From Aporhodopirellula aestuarii (GTDB taxonomy: Bacteria; Planctomycetota; Planctomycetia; Pirellulales; Pirellulaceae), in assembly GCF_023701485.1 (NCBI RefSeq), contig NZ_JAMQBK010000001.1, forward strand, positions 27,152 to 91,151: 64,000 nucleotides of DNA, in the 5' to 3' direction. This document shows positions 35,242-43,630 of this stretch, in pieces. The stretch's first letter is position 1; each line of letters begins with the position of its first letter. A model generated the notes under the pieces. That model did no database searches and was not told the origin of the DNA. It saw nothing but the letters and a program-made list of their open reading frames with translations. A program made the position numbers and the translations under genes.

Positions 35242-36309
35242 ATGACCGAAAAGACTCAATCTCCGGCAACTGACGACCTCCGAATCCGCGAAATGAAACC
35301 GCTGATGCCGCCGCGAGAACTGATGGGAGAAATCCCTGTTTCACCGGAGGTCGCCGAAACCGTCGCGAGCGCACGCAACGGAATCCGCCGTGTTTTGAAC
35401 GAAGAAGACGACCGTCTCGTGGTCGTCATCGGACCGTGCTCGATCCACGACCCCGATGCCGCACTCGAATACGCTGAGCTGCTCGCCGCCCAACAACAGA
35501 AATACGCCGATCAGTTGCTGATCGTGATGCGTGTTTATTTCGAAAAACCACGCACCACCGTTGGATGGAAGGGGCTGATCAACGACCCCGGGCTCGACGA
35601 CAGCTTTGAAATCAATCGCGGCCTCCGCACCGCCCGCGGCCTGTTGCGTGACATCAACGCGATGGGACTGCCCACCGGAACCGAATTCCTCGACTTGATC
35701 AGTCCCCAATACATCGCCGACCTCGTCGGTTGGGGCGCCATCGGCGCGAGAACCACTGAAAGCCAAGGGCACCGCGAACTTGCCTCGGGGCTGTCCTGCC
35801 CGGTCGGCTTCAAGAACGGAACGAGCGGCAACGTCCAGATCGCAGTCGATGCGATTTGCTCGGCGCAACGCCCTCACCACTTCCTCTCGGTCACCAAAGA
35901 GGGAACCTCGGCGATTTTCGCGACGACGGGTAATAGCGACTGCCACGTGATCATGCGCGGCGGCCTGCACACGAATTACGACGCCGCGAGTATCGACTCG
36001 GCTTCCGAGTTGCTCAGCAAAGCGAACTTGCCGTCGCGTATCATGATCGACACCAGCCACGCGAATAGTTGCAAGAAACACACCCGACAACGTTACGTTT
36101 GCCGTGACATCTGTAGCCAAGTTGGCGACGGAGACATGCGTATCATGGGTGTGATGATCGAGAGCAACCTCGTCGAAGGCAAACAAAGCCTCGGTAAAGG
36201 CGAACTCGTTCGCGGCCAAAGTGTCACCGATGCCTGTATCGGCTGGGACGAAACACTGCTGATTCTCCAAGACCTCAGTGACGCCGTCGAAGCCCGTCGA
36301 AACGCCTAA
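35242..36309 (+). CDS. 3-deoxy-7-phosphoheptulonate (DAHP) synthase, class I
   Basis: 355 residues, as for AroF/AroG/AroH. It joins phosphoenolpyruvate and erythrose 4-phosphate in the first step of the shikimate pathway. Family blocks are VVIGPCSIHDP, MRVYFEKPRTTVGWKGLINDP, the GARTTESQGHRELASGLS region, GFKNGTSG and the late IDTSHANSCKKH metal site. The start chosen is the ATG at 35242; the frame is open far upstream but into the promoter region. Which of the feedback-controlled types it represents cannot be told from sequence alone. It is transcribed away from the terpene cyclase. Confidence 0.93.
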   Translation: MTEKTQSPATDDLRIREMKPLMPPRELMGEIPVSPEVAETVASARNGIRRVLNEEDDRLVVVIGPCSIHDPDAALEYAELLAAQQQKYADQLLIVMRVYFEKPRTTVGWKGLINDPGLDDSFEINRGLRTARGLLRDINAMGLPTGTEFLDLISPQYIADLVGWGAIGARTTESQGHRELASGLSCPVGFKNGTSGNVQIAVDAICSAQRPHHFLSVTKEGTSAIFATTGNSDCHVIMRGGLHTNYDAASIDSASELLSKANLPSRIMIDTSHANSCKKHTRQRYVCRDICSQVGDGDMRIMGVMIESNLVEGKQSLGKGELVRGQSVTDACIGWDETLLILQDLSDAVEARRNA

Positions 36310-36412
36310 CGGTTCGGCAGGAGACACTGAACCGGATCGGCCGCGTACTCGCATCACCGCGTGGGTGCCCGATCGAAACGAGCACTTTGTCCATCATTCA
36401 AATGTGGCAGGG

Positions 36413-36472
36413 ACCGGGACGGGCCGTGCCGCCCCGCTAACCTTATTAGCGGCAGGTCCTAGCCCGCCGGAT
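36413..36472. repeat. ACCGG..CCGCTAA hairpin repeat
   Basis: Imperfect arms around a perfect inner stem CCGCTAA-CCTTA-TTAGCGG (36434-36452). Same design as the element at 37539-37598, where the arms are clearer. REP-like intergenic element. Confidence 0.6.
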
Positions 36473-36793
36473 CAGGCAGCCCTCCAACGAGCTTGAACAA
36501 AACGTTCGCGTCCAATCGCTACAAAGCCCCAACGCGTGATGAGATTGTTAACGTCTCGTTGCTGTCTCCGTCTTGGCAATGATCGACTTCGCAATTTGCT
36601 GGCGGAGATGCGGCAATTCGACTCGCATCTTGCAAAGACACGCAAGAACGTTGACGAATCGCAGTCTTCTGCTGACGACACGTTTTTTAACCGGCTTGGA
36701 ATATTCCACTCCATGCGTCACGATATCCGCTCGCGGGCGCAATGATGGCTCCGTGACAAATCGTATTCCCGTGGAGAAATCCGGAGAGATCTC
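36473..36793. other. Intergenic region, no gene recognised
   Basis: About 320 bases between the hairpin repeat and the MBL-fold gene. Frames cross it on both strands, but none has a recognisable product. The promoter of the MBL-fold gene should lie here. Confidence 0.35.
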
Positions 36794-37492
36794 GTGAGCA
36801 TCGCACTGACTTGGCTATCCCACGCTACTTGGTTAATCGAAGTCGACTCGCACCGAGTCCTTCTTGATCCGTTCTTGAACGATAACCCGACCGCCGAAGT
36901 GACGGCGGATTCGCTCGACTCGATCTCGCACGTACTGGTTTCCCACGGTCACTCGGACCACATCGCAGACGCTGAGTCGATCGCCCGCAAGAACCAATCC
37001 ACGATTATCTCGAACTTCGAAATCGCGCAGTGGTTCACCGCCAAAGGGTTCGGGCAAGACGACCTACCTGAACCGATCGGGATGAACACCGGCGGACAAA
37101 TCCAACTTCCGTTTGGAAACCTGAAAATGGTGCCCGCGTTGCATTCGAGCAGCCTCCCCGACGGCAGCTACGGAGGCAATCCGATCGGATTCGTGCTCTC
37201 CTCGGGCAAACAAAGCGTGTATTTCGCCTGCGACACGGCTTATTACACCGACATGCGACACTACGCTCACGGCGTGGACGTAGCGATCTTGCCGATCGGT
37301 GACCTGTACACGATGGGCATCGACGACTCGATCCAAGCGATTCGAGTGATCGAACCCCGCATCGCCCTGCCGACTCATTACGGCACATGGCCACCCATCG
37401 CCCAAAACCCAAACGCCTGGGCACGCAAGGTTCGCGAGAACACCATTTCCAAACCGATCGTCTTGGGCATTGGCGAACGATACGAAGTCTAA
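36794..37492 (+). CDS. UPF0173-type metallo-beta-lactamase-fold hydrolase
   Basis: 232 residues, the usual length of UPF0173. GTG start with GGAGAGAT upstream. The fold opens with LTWLSHATWLIEVDSHRVLLDPFL, then the zinc site SHGHSDH near residue 55, His in PALHSSS, Asp in YFACDTAYY, and a late HYGTWPP. Family members are cytoplasmic metal-dependent hydrolases of the beta-lactamase superfamily with no firmly known substrate. Downstream DNA is repeat-rich and no partner gene is adjacent. Confidence 0.9.
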   Translation: MSIALTWLSHATWLIEVDSHRVLLDPFLNDNPTAEVTADSLDSISHVLVSHGHSDHIADAESIARKNQSTIISNFEIAQWFTAKGFGQDDLPEPIGMNTGGQIQLPFGNLKMVPALHSSSLPDGSYGGNPIGFVLSSGKQSVYFACDTAYYTDMRHYAHGVDVAILPIGDLYTMGIDDSIQAIRVIEPRIALPTHYGTWPPIAQNPNAWARKVRENTISKPIVLGIGERYEV

Positions 37493-37538
37493 CAATGCTG
37501 TTGGTCAGCGTTATATCGGCATTGAAATTGGTGGTGAG

Positions 37539-37598
37539 ACCGGACGGCTTGCGCCGTTCCGCTACGTCTTTTAGCGGCAGGGCGCAAGCCCTCCGGTT
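37539..37598. repeat. ACCGGACGGCTTGCGCC hairpin repeat
   Basis: Arms ACCGGACGGCTTGCGCC (37539-37555) and GGCGCAAGCCCTCCGGTT (37581-37598) pair with few mismatches, with an inner CCGCTA/TAGCGG stem. It begins 47 bases after the MBL-fold gene and could stop transcription, though no T-run follows. Confidence 0.7.
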
Positions 37599-37766
37599 CA
37601 GGCCCCCCAAGTTCAGATGAGACAAAACATCGCGGGCGTTACTTGCTATTCGGAGTCTCAGAAAGGCCTTGAAGTGATGAGTGTGGCCGTTCGCTCCGCG
37701 AACGAGCGTTTCCGTAAACTTCGTTTGCGGGGGACATTGATTTAATGACTGCGCAATTTCAAAAAT

Positions 37767-37824
37767 AGCGGAACGGCGCGAGCCGTCCGGTCCCGAGTCA
37801 CCGGACGGCTCGCGCCGTTCCGCT
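37767..37824. repeat. Perfect 25-bp palindrome with 8-bp loop
   Basis: Left arm 37767-37791 and right arm 37800-37824 are exact reverse complements; the arm begins AGCGGAACGGCGCGAGCC and ends CCGGT. Loop CCCGAGTC. Two head-to-head units of the same family as the 37.5 kb, 36.4 kb and 18.9 kb repeats. The right arm is followed by an A-run, so on the minus strand the hairpin is preceded by U residues, not followed. Confidence 0.85.
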
Positions 37825-37910
37825 AAAAAAGCACTAAAACAATCAACTTTCCCCGGCGAATAGATTCACAGCCAAGGGAGACTCAGCGACGTGAGCGGCG
37901 ACCACTCCCA

Positions 37911-37938
37911 TACGTTCGCCAGAACGTGGTCCACCTAC
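37911..37938. repeat. Truncated MITE remnant
   Basis: Matches the inner part of the 103-base MITE (GTTCGCCAGAACGTGGTCCA), in the orientation of copy 2, but lacks both terminal repeats. Probably a decayed copy. Confidence 0.5.
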
Positions 37939-38346
37939 AGCGTTTTGTCCCAACCGGCTTTTGCGGTTCTCAGGTAGCGGAATTTGCCAGGACTTTCAAC
38001 GAACATTCAACACACACGCCGACCACTCGACTTCAACACCGCAGAGTCAAGGCGGGATAGCACCTAACGCAGCGGTGATACTTTGCACAACAAACATCGT
38101 GAATCGGCAGTCAAAGGTAGGAACCTTCGCCAGCAGGTGGGTCCCCGGCGTTTCCCGCGCTCTCGCTCGTGGCTACCTTAAAGCGACGTTCAGCTAATCT
38201 GTCGCTCATGCATCAGATTATGATTGCATCGATGAATTTTGAATCGCGATTGAATCAACAGATCGTTGACGAGTTTCGCTATTAATAACTGACCAAGCGT
38301 TGTCAGTCCTAAGCGGCGGTCGCCGTGATACCAGCCTCCATTCCTA

Positions 38347-39420
38347 TTGCTACACAACACTCCTGTGCAATTCCGTCCCGCGCTCGCAGCGATGAAGCCG
38401 TACACCCCGGGGGAACAACCTCCGCCGGGCAAGTTCATCAAGCTCAACACGAACGAAAATCCGTTCCCTCCACCACCGGCAGTCGTTTCGGCGATCACCG
38501 CGGCCGCTTCGGGACCGCTCAATCGATATCCCGATCCGATGGCAACCAGTTTTCGCCGCGCCGCGGCGGACGCTCTCGGGCTGCCCGGCCCGGAATGGAT
38601 CCTCGCGGGCAACGGCAGCGATGAGATCCTGACGATCCTTGTTCGCGGTTTTGTCGGTGAAGGTCAATCGCTGCGTTTGCCGTACCCGAGCTACATCTTG
38701 TACCGCACACTCGCGGACATCCAAGGCGCCTCGTGGGAGCAAGTTCCGTTCATTGACAACTGGCAATTGCCCGCTTCGTTCGGTGAATCTCGTGAAGACC
38801 TGCGACTCGTGCTGCTTCCCAACCCCAACAGCCCCAGTGGCACGATCGTTCCACCGCAGCAAGTCAGTGAACTCGCCGACTCGCTGGACTGCCCGCTGGT
38901 GATCGACGAAGCTTACGTGGACTTCGCTGAAGAAAATTGTTTGGAATTGGTCAAGCAAAACGAACGCGTGCTCGTGACCCGAACGCTGAGCAAATCCTAC
39001 GGGTTGGCGGGCCTACGATTCGGATTCCTCGTCGCTCAACCACACGTGGTCGCGGAACTGACCAAGATCAAAGACAGCTACAACTGCGACATGATCTCGA
39101 TCGCTGCGGCGACCGCCGCGATGCACAGCCAAGACTGGCTCGCCGAAAAAGTTGCCGTGTTGAATGTCACCCGCCAACGCCTAGCGGATGAACTTGCCGA
39201 GATGGGATTCGATGTCGTCCCGTCCCACGCCAACTTTGTCTGGTGCACACACCCGAGCGGCCAGCACAAAGCAATCTACGAGTTTTTGAAACGCAGCCAA
39301 ATCCTCGTCCGCTACATGGAGTTCCCCGACTGGGGCGACGGACTGCGAATCAGCGTCGGCACCGACGAACAAATTGACGCTTGCCTGCTAATGATCCGCC
39401 GATTCCTCGATCAACTCTAA
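38347..39420 (+). CDS. hisC: Histidinol-phosphate aminotransferase
   Basis: 357 residues, standard for HisC. It transfers an amino group from glutamate to imidazole acetol-phosphate, using pyridoxal phosphate, in histidine synthesis. The sequence has KLNTNENPFPPPP near the start, the NPNSPSGT motif, DEAYVDFAEEN, and TLSKSYGLAGLRFGF with the PLP lysine near residue 219. The frame opens with a TTG at 38347; GTG at 38365 or ATG at 38392 are equally possible starts. No other his genes adjoin; hisB is about 9 kb away, so the pathway genes are scattered. Related PLP transaminases such as CobC are less likely given the motif set. Confidence 0.92.
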   Translation: MLHNTPVQFRPALAAMKPYTPGEQPPPGKFIKLNTNENPFPPPPAVVSAITAAASGPLNRYPDPMATSFRRAAADALGLPGPEWILAGNGSDEILTILVRGFVGEGQSLRLPYPSYILYRTLADIQGASWEQVPFIDNWQLPASFGESREDLRLVLLPNPNSPSGTIVPPQQVSELADSLDCPLVIDEAYVDFAEENCLELVKQNERVLVTRTLSKSYGLAGLRFGFLVAQPHVVAELTKIKDSYNCDMISIAAATAAMHSQDWLAEKVAVLNVTRQRLADELAEMGFDVVPSHANFVWCTHPSGQHKAIYEFLKRSQILVRYMEFPDWGDGLRISVGTDEQIDACLLMIRRFLDQL

Positions 39421-40860
39421 CGAGCACGACTGCGCCCCAATCATTCAATTAGTGTGACCTGGGGGCAGAACGATTACGGCGATAGTTGCATCAACGGATC
39501 GTTTTTCAGCGGCAAACTACTTCTTCGTCTATTCAGAACGTGATGGGCTCGCGTCCTTCCGCCAAAAGACTTGGCGGAACGGCATGAACCGTCCAGTCCC
39601 ACACCGAGCTTGAAGGCTGACTAAGCACGAGGGCTTCGTGCTTAGTACTCAACGTTGCAGTACTGGGAATACGAAATGTATCGAAGTCGCTCAAGCAGTG
39701 TGGAGTTGTTTTGGTCGGAAGCACCTATGTGAGGACGAGCGTTCTTTCATGAATGTCGCCAACATTCATCGAGTCGACCTGGAATCAGCGAGGCGACGGG
39801 GAGCCAAGCAACGAGCTAGGTTTGCTCCACTCGGCCGCCAAACCACCTGTCTCTTTAGCCCCCATTCACTACATCTTTACGTTTAGCTAGGCAACAAGGA
39901 TGGTCGGCACCACTCACGCGGGGAGTTTCCGCGTCGTTTCGGAAGCTCGCGGCCGGAACAATCGAAAGCAGCGGTGAAAGCACTCATCGCACTCGTAGGC
40001 TCGTCCCACGAATAACAGGCGTTCGTACCAACGTCTTCTCACGCGAAGCAGATTTCCTGGGCATTTCGGGCATCTGTTTCTCGACATCTCAGAATCCTTG
40101 CATCAGTGAAGTGGGATACTCCATTAATTAGCGCTCACACAAGAAATGTCTACCAGCTATTTTTCCGATTAATTGGAATCACTCCCAGCGTCTCTCTAGG
40201 TTCCCCAATTGCAAAACCAACGGATGGCTGTTTGCCGTCTCGCTTGCGTACAAAATCTGAAGTCGACATGAATGCCGCCCCCATGCGACGCCAATGCACC
40301 GACGTCCTCAAAAAACCGTCGCGTCCGCCTTATTCGAATGCAATTCATTCTCGCCTCCGTGTACGGATAGGCGACAGTCTCGACACCACCCTTTTAGGGT
40401 GCCAAACGTTGTTTCTTTGTTCGATCTAGCGATGGCGCGATGCCGCATTCTGACACGGGTTGCGGGAGCGACCGGATGATTACACTCCCGTTTAACGCAA
40501 TCGTTTCCTATTTGTCGCTCTGGCCCCACAGGTGCCCTCGGAGCAACCCGAGACTGCAATCGCGCTCACCACAAATCTCATACATCGGGCGGCAAACTTA
40601 ACCAGCCGTTGACTCGTCCCGTTCGCCAGTCGATGCGCGCCAGAAGAGCAGTGTGCTTAATTTATTGGCGATTTTCGCGACACTTCAATCCACCAAGCTG
40701 TCCGCGTTTTTCCGTAAAGCCGTGCAAATCCACGTGTTTTGGGACACTGACTCGCGAAAAAGGAAATGGCTCACTGCTTGGCATAGGCATTGCTAACTCC
40801 GCACCTTGGTTCTGCGCCCGCAGTCCGCCTCGTCTACCTCTTGTCGGAAATCGCCCAGGC
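39421..40860. other. Long intergenic region, no gene recognised
   Basis: About 1.4 kb, somewhat lower in GC than its surroundings. Apart from the hairpin near 39557 I recognise nothing. A 107-codon plus-strand frame at 40106-40429 has no known relatives and no strong ribosome-binding site. The open frame of the next gene extends back to 40609, but its extra residues look non-coding. It may hold decayed genes or an unrecognised RNA. Confidence 0.4.
39557..39579. repeat. Nine-bp perfect hairpin
   Basis: TTCCGCCAA, loop AAGAC, TTGGCGGAA. It lies about 135 bases after hisC and is followed by a GGCATGAACCGTCCAG segment reminiscent of the ACCGGACGG repeat family. It could serve as a processing or termination structure; no T-run follows. 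Confidence 0.5.
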
Positions 40861-42294
40861 ATGCAACGTCGCCTCCCCAGTCAATCTGAACGTGAACTGA
40901 TTGACACCCACCAAAAATCGCTCGACGTCAATCTCGATTCCCGCCGCTATGGAACCTTTGCGGAAATTGGGGCCGGCCAAGAGGTCGTCCGCTGGTTCTT
41001 CCGTGTCGGCGGGGGCGCTGGAACGATCGCCAAGAGCATCTCGGCGTATGATATGACGGTCAGTGACGCGATCTACGGCCGCGCGTCGCGGTACGTGTGT
41101 CGCGAACGCTTGCAATCGATGCTCGACTACGAGCACAAACTCAACCTTGATCGTCTACGAGACGCCCGCGGCGACACGACCGCTTTTTTTGTTTTCGCCG
41201 ACACGGTATCGGCCCGCAACTTTCACGGCACCAATGAATGCCACGGGTGGATGGGCATCAAATTCCAAGCCTACCCGCGGGATGATGACAGCCAGATCAT
41301 CATTCACGTCCGCATGCTAGACAATGAAGCGGCGTTGCAACAAGAAGCGTTAGGAATCGTTGGTGTCAATCTGGTTCACGGTGCGTTGACCCTCAACCAC
41401 GAACCGGAACTGCTCGTTGACTCGCTGCTCGATGGCTTGTCGACGTCGCGGATCGAGATCGACATGATCGAGTTTTCCGGAATCGTGTTTCGACATGTCG
41501 ACAATCGCGCGATGAGTTTGAAACTCGTCGAACTGGGACTCTCCGGCGCAGCGATGTTCGCCGCCAACGGTGACGTTCTGCAGCCATCGGAATTCTTTTA
41601 TCGCAAGCCGATCCTCGTTGAACGGGGCAGTTTTCGGCCCTTCTGCAACGTCAACCTGGACATGCTTCGTTGCGCCGAAGAGAAGTTTTCACAACTCCCG
41701 AGCGTGCAAGGAAAAGAGATTGTGCAGGTGATGGAGATCACGATGCGCAACTTGAAGGCGGCTGGCGAAGTGGACCTGCGTGACTTTTTGGCGCGTGCGG
41801 ACGTGATGAGCTCTTACGGTTTGCCGGTGCTGATTTCCGACTACTTCGAATACTACCGCTTGGCCGCATACCTATCGCGATACACGAAAGAAAGCATCGC
41901 GATCACGATGGGTGCCGCAAGCCTCCAGGATTTGTTCGACGAGAAATACTACACGAAACTCGAAGGTGGCGTACTGGAATCATTCGGTCGGCTGTTCAAG
42001 AACGAACTGAAGATCTACTGCTACCCGTTACTTGACCAAGAGACGGGTGAGCTGATGACATGCAAAAACCTAAAGATCGCTCCTGAGCTACAGAAACTCT
42101 ATGGCTATCTTTTCGATCGCGGCGGAATCAATGAACTCGACAACTATGATCCGGAGTGCCTGAAAGTGTTCTCGCGTGAAGTGCTACGCTTGATCAAAGT
42201 GGGCGACCCGACGTGGGAAAGCATGGTGCCTTCGGAAGTCGCAGACATCATCAAACGCAAAGCCTATTTCGGATACCAGCCTGCGTTGGTCTAG
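40861..42294 (+). CDS. Conserved protein of unknown function
   Basis: 477 residues from the ATG at 40861; upstream extension to 40609 is open but rich in unusual residues. The protein is soluble, without signal peptide. Distinctive segments are DSRRYGTFAEIGAGQEVVRWFFRVGGGAGT near the start, MTVSDAIYGRASRYV, FADTVSARNFHGTNECHGWMG and DVMSSYGLPVLISDYFEYYRL. I know similar proteins as broadly distributed conserved hypotheticals that databases sometimes label misleadingly as TonB-dependent receptors; nothing here supports a beta-barrel. The Gly-rich AEIGAGQ and GGGAGT stretches might bind a nucleotide, but no classical motif is present. It stands alone. Confidence 0.7.
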   Translation: MQRRLPSQSERELIDTHQKSLDVNLDSRRYGTFAEIGAGQEVVRWFFRVGGGAGTIAKSISAYDMTVSDAIYGRASRYVCRERLQSMLDYEHKLNLDRLRDARGDTTAFFVFADTVSARNFHGTNECHGWMGIKFQAYPRDDDSQIIIHVRMLDNEAALQQEALGIVGVNLVHGALTLNHEPELLVDSLLDGLSTSRIEIDMIEFSGIVFRHVDNRAMSLKLVELGLSGAAMFAANGDVLQPSEFFYRKPILVERGSFRPFCNVNLDMLRCAEEKFSQLPSVQGKEIVQVMEITMRNLKAAGEVDLRDFLARADVMSSYGLPVLISDYFEYYRLAAYLSRYTKESIAITMGAASLQDLFDEKYYTKLEGGVLESFGRLFKNELKIYCYPLLDQETGELMTCKNLKIAPELQKLYGYLFDRGGINELDNYDPECLKVFSREVLRLIKVGDPTWESMVPSEVADIIKRKAYFGYQPALV

Positions 42295-42382
42295 CAATTT
42301 TGGGGTCTAGCAATTTGGCGGGCGACATCCATATGGTACGGCGATGGAACATCGAACCGTCAAGATCACCGTCTCGTGCCGT

Positions 42383-43630
42383 TCAAAATAGTTTCAGGAC
42401 GCCCGTGATCATGCGCCACAGTCCTAGGGCACCGATCAGCGACACGACGGTCCATGCAGCCGCGATGGACGGTGTCGACATTTCACGGTGATGCATCTTT
42501 GCTTGACGCTGGACGATCAGCAACATGATGATGGCGACGATGGGCAGCAGCAGGCCGTTTGCGACTTGCGCCGCCACAATCGTTGAAACGGGACTCGCAT
42601 CCAAAAAGATGGCCGCCAGTGTTCCGACGAGCACAATCAAAATTGCGATGCCGCGAAATCTTCGCGAGTCCGTTTGCGTGGACCAGCCTAGACAACCGCA
42701 CACGGCGTAGGCGGTTGCGAGCGGCGCCGTGATGGCACTGGTCAATCCGGCGGCAAACAGCCCCAACGCGAACGTGACTCCGCTTAAAGCGCCCAAGGTT
42801 GGGCGAAGCTGGATCGCGATTTGGTCAGGCGATGTCCAGGTGGTTCCTTGATCATGAAACGCGCTGCTGGCAGTCAGCATGATCGCCGCCGTTAACAGGC
42901 CACCGAGCGAAATGGAGAACACGGTATCGATGCGTGATGACCGCAGCGCCAAATTCCGCGGCGTGTCTTTCCAAGTCGTCGCCGATCGGCTCGCATGCAA
43001 AAACAAGTTGTACGGAACGATCGTCGTTCCGATCAAAGCGACGACTAGCGATAGATTCGCGGTGGTTACTTTTGGAACCAACATCCCTTTCAGAATTCGA
43101 TCCGGTGCTGGTAATGCGATCGCGGCGGTAATTAAGAAGGCAAGGCTTAAGACGCATACCAAGACGACCAGAGTCCGCTGCAGCAACTTGTCTTTCCCGA
43201 ATCCCATCAACGCGATGACGATCACCGCTAGAAGTGCTACCCAAATTTTTGCCGAGCCACCAAACAAACCTGTGACGCCGACCACAGCACCGGTTAGGTT
43301 TCCGGTCTGGTAGGCGGCATTTCCGAATCCGATCGCCAGCAAAATCAACGCGAGCGTTGGCAATAGCCACTTCGTCCCGAATAGCGTCGACCTGATCGCT
43401 TCACTCAGACCGCTCCCCGTTTCGATTCCCAACCGGGCCGCAAGCGACTGTAGCAAAATCGTTCCGACACTGGCCAGCAAGATCGTCCACAGCAGTTCAC
43501 AGCCAAATTCAGTGCCTGCGCGACTCGCTGTGATGACCGTTCCAGGCCCAATGAAGGCGGCCGTGACCAGTAGACCTGGCCCGAGCGGCATCTTGCGCGG
43601 CGCCGAGTCTTCACCGCGATCTGCGGTCAC
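42383..43630 (-). CDS. Nramp-family-like metal ion transporter, altered metal site
   Basis: 415 residues, about eleven membrane helices. The N-terminus GPGLLVTAAFIGPGTVITASRAG aligns with helix 1 of Nramp proteins, where the metal-binding sequence is DPGN; here it is GPGT. The helix-6 region reads IVPYNLFLHAS, aligning with the Nramp MPHNLYLHS block with Met and His replaced. These changes suggest a substrate other than Mn/Fe, as in the Nramp-related magnesium or aluminium transporters, or a different ion. GTG start overlaps the stop of the DUF2891 gene by four bases (GTGA), so the two are co-translated. Confidence 0.8.
   Translation of the reverse strand: MTADRGEDSAPRKMPLGPGLLVTAAFIGPGTVITASRAGTEFGCELLWTILLASVGTILLQSLAARLGIETGSGLSEAIRSTLFGTKWLLPTLALILLAIGFGNAAYQTGNLTGAVVGVTGLFGGSAKIWVALLAVIVIALMGFGKDKLLQRTLVVLVCVLSLAFLITAAIALPAPDRILKGMLVPKVTTANLSLVVALIGTTIVPYNLFLHASRSATTWKDTPRNLALRSSRIDTVFSISLGGLLTAAIMLTASSAFHDQGTTWTSPDQIAIQLRPTLGALSGVTFALGLFAAGLTSAITAPLATAYAVCGCLGWSTQTDSRRFRGIAILIVLVGTLAAIFLDASPVSTIVAAQVANGLLLPIVAIIMLLIVQRQAKMHHREMSTPSIAAAWTVVSLIGALGLWRMITGVLKLF

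Larger units (their letters stand above)
37493..38346. other. Repeat-rich intergenic region before hisC
   Basis: About 850 bases with no recognisable gene. It holds the 37.5 kb hairpin repeat, the long palindrome and the MITE remnant described separately; the rest (37939-38346) shows nothing I can identify and should include the hisC promoter. Confidence 0.5.

Noticed and set aside
35341-36357. 338-codon frame opposite DAHP synthase
   Set aside because: Antisense of a clear aro gene; Val/Asp/Glu-rich composition is typical of a mirrored GC-rich gene.
40106-40429. 107-codon frame as a gene
   Set aside because: No recognisable family, weak start context, and the region looks non-coding.
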